Of a stretch of 64,000 bases of DNA, positions 38,704 through 50,267 are shown in pieces. Made by a program: the position numbers and the translations under genes. The notes beneath the pieces are model-generated. The model did not search any database and was not told the DNA's origin. It was given only the letters and a program-made list of their open reading frames with translations. This DNA comes from Pycnococcus provasolii (lineage: Eukaryota > Chlorophyta > Pseudoscourfieldiophyceae > Pseudoscourfieldiales): positions 434,001-498,000 of the forward strand of contig CP150547.1 in assembly GCA_049487715.1 (NCBI GenBank). Direction: 5' to 3'. Each line of letters opens with the position of its first letter. Position 1 is the first letter of the stretch.

Positions 38704-39619
38704 CTATGCCAACCTCGAGCTCTTCGTGTCAAGCTTTCCAGCCTCCTGTCCAGCTACGTCGCCAGCCTCCGCCATGGAGTCGTGAAGGCTTCGGAACACC
38801 TGAAAGAGGACCGCCGCCTTGTAGGTGAACAGTCCCGCAAGAGACGGGAGCAGCTGGAAGTCGAACGGCGCGCTGTCAAACCCGAGCTGTTGGCTGACGG
38901 TATCAAACTTCGTGCTGAGAGCGATGAGCAGCCCCGGGAGTAGCATTCGCAGAGGCGCGATTGACGCGAGCGGGTTCTCCTTCGGCGCCACCTCCTCTCC
39001 GCCGATGACGTCCCTGAGGTTCTGCTCGAACGTCTGAACGGACTCGACGTCTGCGCTCATGAGCCTCATGTACACGAGCCCGAGAGCGCATCCGCATCCG
39101 TAGCTGTACGCGGCACCAGTCGCCACCTCTCCCGCGACGATCAGTCCTGTGGTTGCGATGGTGGAGAGCACGGTGGTATCCACGGCGAGCTGCTTCTTGA
39201 GTTCCTGGTACTCCTCCTCCGTTTCCGCTTCCGTGAAGTTGTACTTGCGTCGCAGTTTGCGCTTCGGCTTGAGCTCACGAAGTTCCCAGTTGTTGTTCAT
39301 AAACTCGAGGTCGTTCCAGTCTCCCTTTTTCATGGACGTGCGTACCATCTTGGACTTTTTCATCTTGTTAGCCCACTGCGACTTCTGTCGTGAACTCGGC
39401 CCGATTGTGATTTTTTTCAGTTCCGTGTACGTCGTTCCGTCAAAGAGCTCACGGGATTCGATGTCCGAAACGGGCGAAGATCCCTCGAACGAGGATGAGG
39501 ATGAGGACGCATGAACACGCAAACAAGGACGAGCAGACGGACGAAGCACGAGCAGCAGCACCCCCGTGTCCAACCAAATTAGCAGAAGAAGCAGAGGTAC
39601 TACGAGAGATCATCATCAT
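38704..39619 (-). CDS. CGL160: CGL160-like plastid ATP synthase assembly factor (AtpI/Atp1-like domain)
   Basis: The main open frame (38704-39573) has no usable ATG at its start. Its C-terminal half, EEYQELKKQLAVDTTVLSTI followed by two to four hydrophobic helices and YMRLMSADVESVQ, resembles green-lineage CGL160, a thylakoid protein that helps assemble the CF1-CFo ATP synthase. A triple ATG at 39619 in the neighbouring frame encodes a plastid-transit-like start, MMMISRSTSASSANLVG. The two frames are joined without loss by a candidate 25-nt GT-AG intron at 39484-39508 (phase 0); a 91-nt intron or a base-calling indel are alternatives. Family call is moderate; the N-terminal structure is uncertain. 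Confidence 0.72.
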
Positions 39620-40383
39620 GGCTGAAGAAGAAGAAGAAGAAGAAGACGGAATGAAGATTCTTGGGACGCGGAAAGGAAAGGGACGGAATACAGCGGGAAA
39701 GGAAAGGAGGAAGGGAAAGACGGAGCAAAAGCACCACTCCGGCTGCCCGGGAGGAGTCGGACGCGGTGAGAGTTTGCTGCGGAATCTTCTGAGTCAGAGG
39801 GAACCCGTTCTCGACGGAATTCCCACGAGAACGCAGATACGCCCAGACCAAGCTGCGCTCGATCCGCCGATTCTTCTTGGGGGGAAGCTTTGCTTTGCTT
39901 GGGGCACGTGCTTGGGGTGCCCTTTTCAATCTTTGAGATGGAAAAGCACCCCGAAAAGATGGAAAGAAAGCCTTCCTTCATCCTTTGGACTTTGGAAAGA
40001 TCAAAGATCACGAAGTCAAGCTCAGAAACGGGGGATACCGGTTTCCTTCCCCGATTTTCTTTTTTCCCCGAGTTTCTTTGTTCCCGACACCCGAGTTTGA
40101 TTTTTCCCGGAGTTTCTTTTTTCAAGTTTCGGGAGCAATCGTCAGGCGAATCAGTACCCGGTGCAAGAGTGGTTCCCCAAGCTTTGCCAAGAAGGAACAG
40201 GAACTCTCCTCAGTCTGTGGGCAGATTGCAGGAACTCTGGAAGCAGCTTGGGTGCGGCGAACCCCCTAAAATAACCCTAACCGTAACCCTAACCCTAACC
40301 CTAACCGTCGGCCAGATGTACGTACAGGTCTCCTCTCGTCACCTTTCCTAGACTCTCCATCCCTACCATACCTCTATTATGAC
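39620..40383. promoter_or_regulatory. divergent region between CGL160 and tRNase Z genes
   Basis: No convincing gene is seen in 764 bp. TTTCTTTTTTCCCCGAG-type pyrimidine runs lie at 40050-40130 and a CCCTAA-type repeat at 40272-40306, ending 77 bp before the tRNase Z start. Confidence 0.45.
40272..40306 (-). repeat. telomere-like repeat (CCCTAA on plus strand), about 5-6 units with two variants
   Basis: TAACCCTAACCGTAACCCTAA is followed by further CCCTAA units and one CCGTC variant, read directly. Confidence 0.9.
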
Positions 40384-42752
40384 ATGACGGCGGCAGCAGA
40401 GATATGGCGCCACGCACAGACTACTCACTCGGCTTCCTTGACGTGTTTGGTCGCGGAGTGCGACCACACCGCGCCTGCTCTCCTGCTGGACGTCGTCGGC
40501 GCGCAAACTGCACGACGGGCGCAGTACCTCTTCCACGTGCCGGAGAACCTTGCGCGACTCCTACTCGAGCACGCGCACAGACCCACGAGACACCTCAGAG
40601 CCGCTTTCGCACCCGCAATCACGCCGAGCGTCGCGGGAGGACTGCCCTCGCTCCTCCTGAGACTGTGCAGTGACGGACACGGCGCCGTGCGCCTGCTAGG
40701 ACCAAACGGACTACCGAACTACTGCCACGCACTCAGACACATCATCAGATTCACGCACCCAGCCGTGTACGTGTCCGACTCCGCCCTACGCGAAGCATAC
40801 GCCGACGAGCTTGGAGTACACGTGTACGGCGTTCCGTTCCTTCCCTCCACCACCACCACCTCCTCCTCCTCCTCCTCAGACGAGGACGAGGACAGCGACG
40901 ACAACAGCGACGACAACAACAGCAGTGACGACGACGACGATGCGCGAGCGCAGCAGCCACGTGAGGCGGCGCGTGCGGCGGCGGTTCCGGCGGCAAGACG
41001 GAGAAACACAGCGACAACCAGCACCTACCAGGCAGCGCAGCTTCCATTCTACTTTGGTGTCGAAAACAGGCGCACGCCGCCGCCATTGACACCCGACGAC
41101 GACGGCGGCGGCGGTGCTCTTGCAGGATTTTTCGTTCGACTGGATTGCGTGCAGCGCGATGACGGCAAGGGCGTCACATTCTTTGTCGCCGACGTGCCGT
41201 CGACAAGCGCCCCGTCGGGAGAGCGAGTACCCGCAGTAAGAGAAGACGACGTCGCTCTACTCAGCTTTGTCGTGCACCTCGCGCACGGCGGTGCAAGGGT
41301 CGCCGTGGCACCCGAGTATCTTCGGTGGGTCGCTTCGCTACCAAAGAGCGTTTCGCACATTTGGGTCGGACGAACACCGCCGGTGGGCGAATGCAAGGAC
41401 AACGACGTGGGAGATGTGCTCGGATTTCAAACGTCGGCGTGTACACGGGGCTGTCTCACGAACGTTAGCGCACAAGCCTTTCCATTTGCCGGATGGCTGC
41501 CAGCAACGCCGACAGAGATGGTGGGAGACAGCGTGCTTCGTGCTGGAACACACGTTCGTGCGTCATTGCTCTGGACGCTCACTCTGGCAAACTTCACTTG
41601 GTCATTCGACGATGCCTTGAACGAAAATCAACATCGGCTGATGCGCACAATCGCGGATGCAAAGGAGCGCCTCGAGACGAAACGCCGCGCCGAGAGCGAG
41701 CGAGAAACGACACGGGAGACGAATCGTGCGGTCGCTGCAGCGCTGCGAAAATCCCTTTCGAAAAGCGTGAAGGAGAACGACGAGAAGGATGACGACTACA
41801 ACGACAATGGCAAAGATAGAAGCGACGACGACGTGCATGTTGCTTTTCTGGGCACGGGGTGTGCAGAGCCGAGCAAGTACCGCGCTGGCAGTGCGATTGT
41901 CGTTGCAATGCCAAAGCAAGACGAGTTGCACGCGCCGTCGTCGACGACTGCGGCAGTGCTGCTCGACGCGGGCGAAGGGTGCTATGCCGCATGGCTGCGG
42001 CTTCGTGATGCACCTGGCCAGCACGTGCCAGATGTCTCCTCGCTCGTCGCGCTGTGGATTTCACACCACCATGCCGATCACGTGCTAGGGCTGCCACAGA
42101 TTCTGCACCAGCGCGCCGTGTCGGAAGGAGATCCCATTCACGTTGCCGCTCCTCGAGGCGTGGCGGCATGGCTGCGTGAACTCCCCTCCGCGCGTTAGGC
42201 GGAGCACTCGCCACCACGGCTACAGTCTGGTCGCACGACGAATTCGACCGTGCGACGAACAGCCGCAGCGGCATTTCATCGCCGCTCAGCTCGCTTGGCG
42301 TTGCATTCGCATCCGTGCAGGTGGATCACTGCCCGGGTGCCCGGGCGGTGGTGCTTCGCAGCACCTTTCGCTCGACGTGGTCGGTGGCATACAGCGGCGA
42401 CGGGCGCCCGAGCGGAACATTCGCACGAATCGCGCGTGGCGTGGACCTTTTAATACAGGAGAGCACGTTCGCCGACGAGCTGAGCGCCGAGGCTACGAAG
42501 AAGCGGCACTGTACGCTCACGGAGGCTGTGGGCGTTTCTCTTGCATGCGGCGCGCGTCGCACAGTCTTCACGCACTTCAGCCAGCGTTATCCACTTCGCA
42601 TGCCCATTTTGGACGCAGATGCGACACACGTTCGCGATCGGTGCTTCTTTGCGAACGATGGCTTGATCGTCGCGTTTTCCGAAATGAGCGAAATGCCGCG
42701 CATGCAACAGTACGTTGCGTGCGCGCTAGGTGTGGAGGAGGAAAGTGTTTAA
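40384..42752 (+). CDS. ELAC2: long-form tRNase Z (ELAC2 type), two frames joined by a 23-nt candidate intron
   Basis: tRNase Z cuts the 3' trailer from pre-tRNAs. The N-terminal half has YLFHVPENLARLLLEH, GGLPSLLLRLC and LLGPNGLPNYCHALRHII, the degenerate domain of long-form enzymes. The C-terminal half has VAFLGTGCAEPSKYRAGSA and the zinc motif SHHHADH, ending the first frame at 42198. The second frame supplies VQVDHCPGARAVVL, YSGDGRP, LLIQESTF and HFSQRYP, all required parts of the same enzyme. A candidate intron 42176-42198 (starts GTGAAC, ends GTTAG) joins the frames, giving about 781 residues. An Asp/Ser-rich insert lies around residues 155-200. If the shift were a real mutation, the gene would be broken. 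Confidence 0.88.
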
Positions 42753-43180
42753 TACTGTAAAAGAAGCTGTACTTAAACCTTTACGCGACCCGTCGAAAGG
42801 GAAATATGACGTCAACAGTGGCACCGTCAGTTCCAGACCAGAAAAAATACCGATGTATCCCCTGGCGGCCTGGCAGAGTGACAGCCTGAGGCATGTCCGC
42901 TGCTGCAGTACCCTAATAAGGTTAGTACTACGATAGACTACCATAGTCTACCACGGTAGTATAGCATACTAGTGATGCGTGGCCGCTTGAGCTCAAGAAT
43001 GCTCAATGCTCATGAGCATCGCCATCCCATGCGACCGACGGGACATCCGGCGGGACGTGCAAGTCAGAGGCCATGAATTGTATCGTGTGACGACAGACAG
43101 CAGAATAAAAGGCGAAGGAGGAGTGCGCGCTCGCAATCACGAAAGGTGTAATCATGAATTGGTTACATCAAGTCATCATT
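42753..43180. other. intergenic, convergent 3' flanks
   Basis: No gene in 428 bp between two convergent genes. It contains a cluster of TAGTACTAC, TAGACTACC and TAGTCTACC words (42921-42972), some inverted relative to each other. Confidence 0.45.
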
Positions 43181-44930
43181 CTAACTCAAGCTTCTCGTGT
43201 GGAGTACGGTGGCATAGTCGAATCGGCGCTTGAGCTCCTCCGTGCGCGTTTGAAAGCCTCGCAGGTATGACAGAAAGTCGTCTGGCGCGGAACTTCCGAC
43301 ACCGCCAGACGACATCCCGCCAGAACGTCTCTCCTCATCTATTTCCGCAAGTGCCGCTCTTGCAGCCTTCAGTGCCACACTCGGCGTCGCCTCAGCCGCA
43401 GCATGCATTCGTCCGAGGACGTAGTCCACAGAACTGTTGCCAGCACCAATTTCCACGCCGCCCGTCGTCGTCGTCGTCGTCCGACGGCATTCCGCCATCA
43501 CTCGCTCCTGGATGGCGTGGAGGAAATACCGACGCGGGCGTTCCAATAGCAATACTGTCGGCATCCCAAGCTGCACCAGCGACGCGATCAAAGCGCACAT
43601 CCGGAACGCTCGGCTCGTTCGCATCGCCGCGAAGCGACGACGGAGAAGCCACGGCCTCAATCGAACGAGCGACGCGATCAAAGCGCACATCCGGAACGCT
43701 CGGCTCGTTCGCATCGCCGCCTTCGCGGCGCGCAAGGCGACGTGCCGTCGAAATGCCCACGGTTTCTGCGTGCAGCCGCGCGTGCTCGCTCACCGCTGTT
43801 TCTGCGACGTTGCGGGCAACCAAGTGAGGCGCTTCGGATCTTCGCGGATGCGCAGCCGCAGCAGGGCTTGCCAGGTACACGTCCGGGTCGGCGGATGGAC
43901 TCGGGAGCGTCACGCCCCCGGAATTTCGAGCGCCCGCGCAAAGCGCCGCGGCGACTGATGTGACTCCCGCGTTTGATGTGGCAGCCGCGGCGGCAGATGC
44001 AGATGCCGCGGCGGCAGCTGCGGATGCCGCACCCGCGTTCTGAAGCTCCCTCAGCTCGTAGCGCTTGACGATGTCGTCGAGCTGAGCTGACCTGTCGACG
44101 CGACGCTCGTTGTTCCCAGGGGTGAAGCCTCCAGATGTAGCCGCCGCGGCCGCCTGAGCGCTAGCCCTCGCAGCTGTCTCCGCCGCGGACGACTCAAGTC
44201 TAAAGTTCAGCTCTGCGACGCGCTCGTGCGCGCGTCCCAGCTCCGCGCGAAGTGCCGCAACCTCTAGGCGATGCTGCGCGTCATGCTCCGACGACGACGT
44301 CGTTGTCGTTGCATGAAAGGGGGTGTACTCGCGCGGAAGAGGCTCGTCGCCGTCTTCCTTGCTGTGCGCATTCCAGTCAAGTTCGTCGACGTCGCGTCGC
44401 TGTGGCGCGACGCGAACCCATCGATCGTTCTCATCCCTCTTTCGCGTCTGCTTCGTGTTGTTTGCCGAGGCAGACCCTCTCGCAGACGCCGCGAACGGAT
44501 AGAGCGCCCACCGTGGCAGCGCGGGCAGCGGTCCTTGCGGCGGCATACGGTCGAACGGCGGTTCGATGCGCCCCCCCTTGAGCGACTCGTAAAGCAGCCT
44601 TGCGTAGTTGTTCCTATCTCTTCTCCACTCGACGGGCTCGACCGGTTCGCTGAGTCTCTCAAGCCAAGCTGCAGCTCGCACGCGAAGACTCTTCGCGAGC
44701 ATGGGCATGCGCCGTTCCACCGCAAAGCACAGTTTGTGGAAGGCGGCGTCGAGCCGTGCCGCCGTTTGCATCTTGCGGTGCAAGGCTGACGGTGCTTGCT
44801 CCGAACGCTGAGCCTGAGGTTGACTTTTCCTAAAGGTAGGTTCGACAGGTTGCTGCGAGACGCGTTTCGAAGTTGATGAAGCACCTTTTAAGGCCGAGGC
44901 GAAAGGGGACAAGATGGATGTTGTCGTCAT
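43181..44930 (-). CDS. CEP112-like DUF4485 protein, two frames joined by a 22-nt candidate intron
   Basis: The N-terminal region RLDAAFHKLCFAVERRMPML, LRVRAAAWLERLSEP, RDRNNYARLLYESLKGG and LPRWALYPF matches the DUF4485 domain at the start of the centrosomal protein CEP112. An Ala-rich coiled coil follows. The first frame ends in an unlikely tail, while another frame continues with SVDYVLGRMHAAAEATPSVA to a stop at 43181. Removing 43508-43529 (starts GTATTT, ends TCCAG, phase 0) joins 44930-43530 to 43507-43181, giving 575 residues. A 17-residue segment (GDANEPSVPDVRFDRVA) is duplicated just before the junction. A centriole or cilium role is inferred from the family. Confidence 0.75.
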
Positions 44931-45434
44931 CACACCTGGACAAGGTTCGCAACGATTTCAAACAGAAAGAAGAAGGTGTGGGAGTGGAATGGCGGAACCA
45001 AAACAACACAACACAACACGACTTGCGCCTCCCTCCACCTGAGCTGGCCTGAGCTGATCAGCTGAGGATTCAAAAATCTTCAGAAAAAGCACCTGGATGG
45101 AGTCAAGCTCGTCGTGAACATGAAGTTGACCACCCTGGTGTTGGTACCTGCCTCAACACGTAGGTTGGTAAATGGACTTAACGTCTGTCTGTGATGTCTG
45201 ATACTGTCCCACCTTCAGGCAAACGGTACACTTCAACGGCCGTGCGCCTCACCGCCCTAACAGACCTCACAGCTCTCACAGGCTCACAGACCTCAGCGGC
45301 TCACCTTCTCAGCGGTTCAGCGGAGGTGGCTTTGCGTGTATGTGCGTGCTATTACAGGTGGGATAACTTAGTGTAATGGAAAAGTCCTTACAACCCGCGC
45401 TCAATTAAGGTATCTCCATCATCAACTGATCAAC
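44931..45434. other. intergenic, upstream of the CEP112-like gene
   Basis: No gene is seen in 504 bp. A palindromic word GAGCTGATCAGCTGAG lies near 45050, similar to one at about 5600. Confidence 0.4.
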
Positions 45435-45694
45435 TCACACCTTTTTCTTGGCAAACATGTTCTTGGGAGGTAAATTGCCCTCAGCACGCTTGCGCTTCTC
45501 CCCGGCAAGCGCCGTGCCGGGAGTACGTGGACCTAGTCCCATCGCAGCCGCCATGCTGCGCTTCGACGCAGCATCGACATCTTTTGCCTCCTTCACCGGC
45601 ACAGGCGTCGCCGTGGTGCGGGGAGCCAGGCCAAGAACCTTCCCAGCCGGAGGTGACGGTGGCGTATCGTAAAGCGCCAAGTTCTGCGTCAGGT

Positions 45695-45725
<31 letters not shown>

Positions 45726-48407
45726 TTCAGGTACGTGCGCCTGACGGTCGTACAGCGCCATCAGACGGTCTGAAAGTGCGCCGAGCCTGAGCTGGTTGCT
45801 CAACTGAACAGCACCCTCAAGAGCCTTGGAAGATCGAAGCAGCGCACCTAGCTCGAGCGCGCGCGCGAGCGTGTCTTCGCGGCATGCTGTAAGGAGCAGC
45901 TTGAGCAGCTGGCGATCTAATTCGCCCACGCACGTGTTCGTTCGCCTGCGTGCACCCGAGGCAAGCGAGGAGGCGTCGTTTCCAGCGTACGCTGCACCCG
46001 CAAGAAGTCCCTCCGTCACCTCCGCGTCGATCTGGCCCGCCTCGAGGCTCGCGAGCTCGGCAAAAAGCATGCTAGCCATTGTCGCTGGGCCAGGCTCGGC
46101 GCCGCTCGCCGGCGGAGCCTCTCCGAGTGTTGGAGGTGCGAAGGGTACAAGCGTCATGCTTGGCATTGTCGTGGCATCTGGCTGAGTCACACCTCCCCTC
46201 AGCGTGACGGCGGCAACCTCACGGGTGGTGGCATCCACGCCAACGATCCAGCGGCGTCCATCTCCGCGAGACAAAATCGGCACGAAGCACCCTCCCATGT
46301 GCTGCATGCGCATCGCCATCGATCCGCTCGAGTCCGCGAAGCACAAGCTCGGCGCAGCCGCGCACACGGCATCCCTCTCGCCCATCTCCGAGAAGCCGAG
46401 CCAGGTAAGCTTCTCGCCGCTGGCAAGGGGCAGTGATCCTTGGTACAGGATCGTGCCACTCTCCATGTCCAGCACCTGGTAGGCAAGGAACAGCTGCATC
46501 CTTTCGCCGATGCGCGCCGGCGCTCCGTTGTGGTATACCACCGCGAGCACGCTTCCGTCGCGACTTGCACACATTCCAGCACACGGTCCTGGAAGGCACG
46601 TGACAAGGCGCTGCGTTCCACCGGCTGCGCCGAGCACGCGCAGCGTGCGATCTGTCGCCACCGCCACGTGAGAACGTCCTGCGGCGATGCAGGCAACGCG
46701 CTCGCCGACAACGTCGTGGCGCCAAGTTCCAGAATTCGTCCATGACTCGAGAGGGTGGTATGCTACCGCATGGGAGCAGGCGAGAGCCACACCCTTGGCT
46801 CCGATGCTGGCCATGGTGTAACCGTCATGATCGACAATGTCCGGAAGTCGCGGCTTGCGCGTGGCTACGTCGTGGTACCGAACCTCGACCATTCGATGAT
46901 CACCATGGGCAGCGGCGCGGCTGACGACGCACCCTTCCATCGTGTAGGCGAGAAATCTGCGCAGCTCACCCTCCGTGCGCCCCTGCACACACGCCGATGG
47001 GAGGCTGACGGAGGCTGACACCACGGTGGTAACGGCGGCGGGATGCTGGTGATGCCTCCTCGGCGCGGATGCCGCACGTCGACGCGGCGCCGCCGCCGTC
47101 GCTGCCGCCGCCGCCGCCGTCGTCCCATCATCGATGAAGTCGCCGAGATCCTCCCCGGAGTCCTCCTCTGCTGTGACGTCGCCTCCCTCCGTGTCGCCGC
47201 CGGACATGGCGTCGGCGTCGATGCCCACCGGCGCTTTTTTGTCCACGACCTTCTCGTCCTCGTCGTCGTCCCACCTAAGTCCTTGCAGATCATCAAGCTC
47301 CTCCTGGATGCGCTTCTGCTTGCGTTCCTTTTTTGAGAGCGGCGCGGCGTCGCTCCACATGCACAGCTTCCCGTTGTCGTCGATGAGCGCCACGTCGCGG
47401 CTCCGTGATGGATGCCAGTCCACCCCGGTGACGATGCCATCTGTCCTCATCGCGACGAGAGGCGCCTTCGTCTCCGCGTCCCATATGGCAACGCGCTCGT
47501 CGCTGCCGGCGGTGAGCACGTGGTGTCCCGTCCGGCTGACGGAAACGATCGACACGTCTCCCTTGTGCACGCTTCCCTGCAGCTTCCATGCCTCCTCTCC
47601 CGACTCTCGGTCGTATGCCACCGCGGCGGCCATCTCCTCCGAAAAGCGCCCGGGGCAGACAACGGCGCTTCCGTCTGGCCACCACGCTGGCTGGCTGCGC
47701 GTCACCGCGTCGTTAGACACCTTCGGGCACGCCTTCTTAACGGTGAATGTGCGCTTTGCCGTTTCGATGTTGAAGACGCTGAGCGTTCCGTCTCGATCCA
47801 CCACCGCCACGAGCTTGCCAAGCGGGTCGACGGCGACAGATCGCACGTACGCGACACCCTCGAGCGTCTTCGTGCTGTCCTCCTCCTGTTCGTCGACGGC
47901 AACGATGCGCACGCCGTCGTCTCCGTCGCCGGCGCACACGACGTGTTTTTCGTCTGGCGTGAATGCGACGCACCTCGCGGGCAGTGTGAATCGCGAGAGG
48001 TTTCTGACGAACTTGACTTTCTTGTTCTCTGCGTCGACGCGGAACAGCTTGACGAAGTTGTCCGCGGACGCCGTCGCGACAAATTTCCCGTCTTTCGTGG
48101 CGTCGACTTGAAAGATGTCTTCTTTGTGTAGGTCTTCGAAGACACGCACGGCAGACTTTTGCACAGCTGCGGTTGCCGATGTCGACGGTCTGAGTGCTAA
48201 TGTGGCATCGCAAGAGACGGACAGTAAGAAGGGGGCCGAAGCCGAACCCGACGCCGTAGAATCCTTCTGAGCCGAATCCGAATTCTCACAAGGAACCCCA
48301 CATGGAAGGAAAGCTAAGTCGTGTATTCCTGCGATACTATGTGCGATATGCCAGGAGTTCATATTGGACGGAAGTTCTGAGTAAGAACAAGAAGAAGGAC
48401 CCGCCAT
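45435..48407 (-). CDS. WDHD1: WDHD1/AND-1/Ctf4 replisome adaptor
   Basis: Ctf4-type proteins link the CMG helicase to polymerase alpha and other factors at the replication fork. The 990-residue product has WD40 repeats at the N-terminus (for example VFEDLHKEDIFQVDATKDGK, LTAGSDERVAIWDAE, VTGVDWHP), an acidic linker, and the SepB/Ctf4 beta-propeller with EVRYHDVATRKP, DIVDHDGYTMASIG, LYQGSLPLASGEKLTWLGFS and MRMQHMGGCFVPIL. A helical end and a basic tail (KRKRAEGNLPPKN with MFAKKKV) follow, the latter likely nuclear. No obvious HMG box, as in yeast and unlike vertebrates. The ATG at 48407 is used; the frame upstream begins with GTG. Confidence 0.92.
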
Positions 48408-48911
48408 GACTGATACCTCGCAGCAGCGATGAGTGCAGTGAGGAATGAACACACAAGTGATGGTGTTTTTGAATCCAAACCAAACACCAAGACAGCCAGC
48501 TGGGGGGGCGGGAACGGAGTTTTGCCAGAGGGGGCGAAGCAGGCCCTGGGGCCCAGGGACAGGTTTCCTTGTATGTATAGGTAGGAAGGGGATCCGGGCT
48601 TGAGTGGGTTTTCCGATCTAGCTAGGGGGGTCCGAGAATTCGGGGTTCCGAGAAGTTTTTTCCCATTTGTGGTTTTTCCCTGAATATTTACAATAATACG
48701 CAGTCTGTACCTGTCCGTCTGTTGTGTCCGAGGATGATAATGAATGATTGTCACTTTCGCATGCACTTTTCTTTTGTGTGACGTCGACATTATATTATTA
48801 TTAGCTCGCCTGCTCTTCACCATTGCTGACTGACTGACACATACATTGACTCGTGTGTGTCGTTGGTTTGGTGGTTGGTGTTCTCGCTTGTTGGTTCATT
48901 TAAAAAAGTGT
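48408..48911. promoter_or_regulatory. divergent region between WDHD1 and GT90 genes
   Basis: No gene is seen in 504 bp; it should carry both promoters. The stretch near the GT90 start is AT-richer (48660-48910). Confidence 0.4.
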
Positions 48912-50267
48912 ATGGTCAACCCCCTTTTAGTGCGCTGGCTCGTCGTTTCCCTGATCATGTTTCACCTCGTCATATCCACGTTTCTGGTGATTTGCCTCCC
49001 AATGTGGTTTGGGGGTGGTCACTCAGCATCTCTCATCAAAGGTAGTAGTCAACAACACAGCAACAATTATCATCATGATGAGGATGCTCAGACTGATGCT
49101 CACACCAACGTACAGCTCGAGCTAGGAGGAACAACAATGACCAGATTCCGTCGCACCACAAAAGACGGCACAGAGACGGCGGACGCGCTGGCGCTGGATT
49201 CGCACGACAAGAAGAAGCGCTTCATGGACTTTGCGGTGGAGAGCGCCAAGGCCAAGTACGAGCTGGAGATGAAGGTGTCGGCGTTGGAGTCTGAGAATCA
49301 GAAGAACATGGTGCAGACCGAGACTGTGAACACTCATGAAGGCACAGTGTTCGATCAAATCATCGAGAACTTCGATGTTGGACGACTCGAGTTTGCGTGG
49401 AATTCCAATCAGTGGACCATGGTCCACATCGGCGGCATGAACAAGCTCAACGAACAATCCCACGAGAAATGGACCCACGCATACAAGGATGTCATCCGCA
49501 CCTTGGATCCACCGGAACGTGACGTTCGAAGTAAGGCACGCGTGATCATGACTGACGTTGTGAAATGGCTATGGAATAATAACACGGACGGACTGGAGCC
49601 CGCGACGCCTACGTTTGTGATGCAAATGCCTATCGGGCGTACAGACAGCGCATGCCTGCGCCTTGTACCCAATCCGTTCGAGGTGAGCGGATTTAGCGAC
49701 GGACTTGCAAACGGTCCCAAGGCCATAAAGACACGCAAAAATATGCCGGTATTCCTTCAGCGTCGTCCGCAGGTTTTCTACCGTGGAACTTTACGTCCCG
49801 TGGAACTTCGCATTCCAGGGACTCGAAAGGCCATCTTCGATATGGGAGCAGATCCGGCGAATCTTGGTTGGCTTAACGCGACGAGTGACAGGCAAGGACA
49901 TGATACGTTTGGCAAGTACCGGTACTTGCTTGACATCGGCGGCGTCGACGGTACGACGTGGAGTGCTCTGCGATGGAAGATGGCCCTCGGGTCGCTCGTC
50001 TTCAAGGTCGACAGCGACAAGTACAACTGGTTTCACAAGCTATTACGTCCCCACGTGCACTACATACCTGTCAAGTCCGACTTGAGCGACCTGCACGCTC
50101 AATACGAGTGGGCGAATGACCATCCCACCGACGCCGAGCGCATCGCCAAAGCTGGACAGGAGGTTGCGATCTCCATCAACCGAGACGACTTTCGTCAGAC
50201 CACCAGAGAGCTTATGGCTTCGGCGATTCACGACTGCGAGATGTTTCGTCCGCCACAACCAAGCTGA
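48912..50267 (+). CDS. GT90/CAP10-family glycosyltransferase, type II membrane protein
   Basis: The first ATG (48912) gives 451 residues beginning with a membrane anchor (LVVSLIMFHLVISTFLVICL). The catalytic domain carries CAP10/KDEL family marks: QVFYRGTLRP, DTFGKYRYLLDIGGVDGTTW, LRWKMALGSLVFKVDS, LRPHVHYIPVKSDLSDL and AERIAKAGQE. Members include POGLUT O-glucosyl/xylosyltransferases of the ER and fungal capsule enzymes. It probably adds sugar to secreted glycoproteins or wall glycans in the ER/Golgi. The acceptor is unknown. Confidence 0.9.
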   Translation: MVNPLLVRWLVVSLIMFHLVISTFLVICLPMWFGGGHSASLIKGSSQQHSNNYHHDEDAQTDAHTNVQLELGGTTMTRFRRTTKDGTETADALALDSHDKKKRFMDFAVESAKAKYELEMKVSALESENQKNMVQTETVNTHEGTVFDQIIENFDVGRLEFAWNSNQWTMVHIGGMNKLNEQSHEKWTHAYKDVIRTLDPPERDVRSKARVIMTDVVKWLWNNNTDGLEPATPTFVMQMPIGRTDSACLRLVPNPFEVSGFSDGLANGPKAIKTRKNMPVFLQRRPQVFYRGTLRPVELRIPGTRKAIFDMGADPANLGWLNATSDRQGHDTFGKYRYLLDIGGVDGTTWSALRWKMALGSLVFKVDSDKYNWFHKLLRPHVHYIPVKSDLSDLHAQYEWANDHPTDAERIAKAGQEVAISINRDDFRQTTRELMASAIHDCEMFRPPQPS

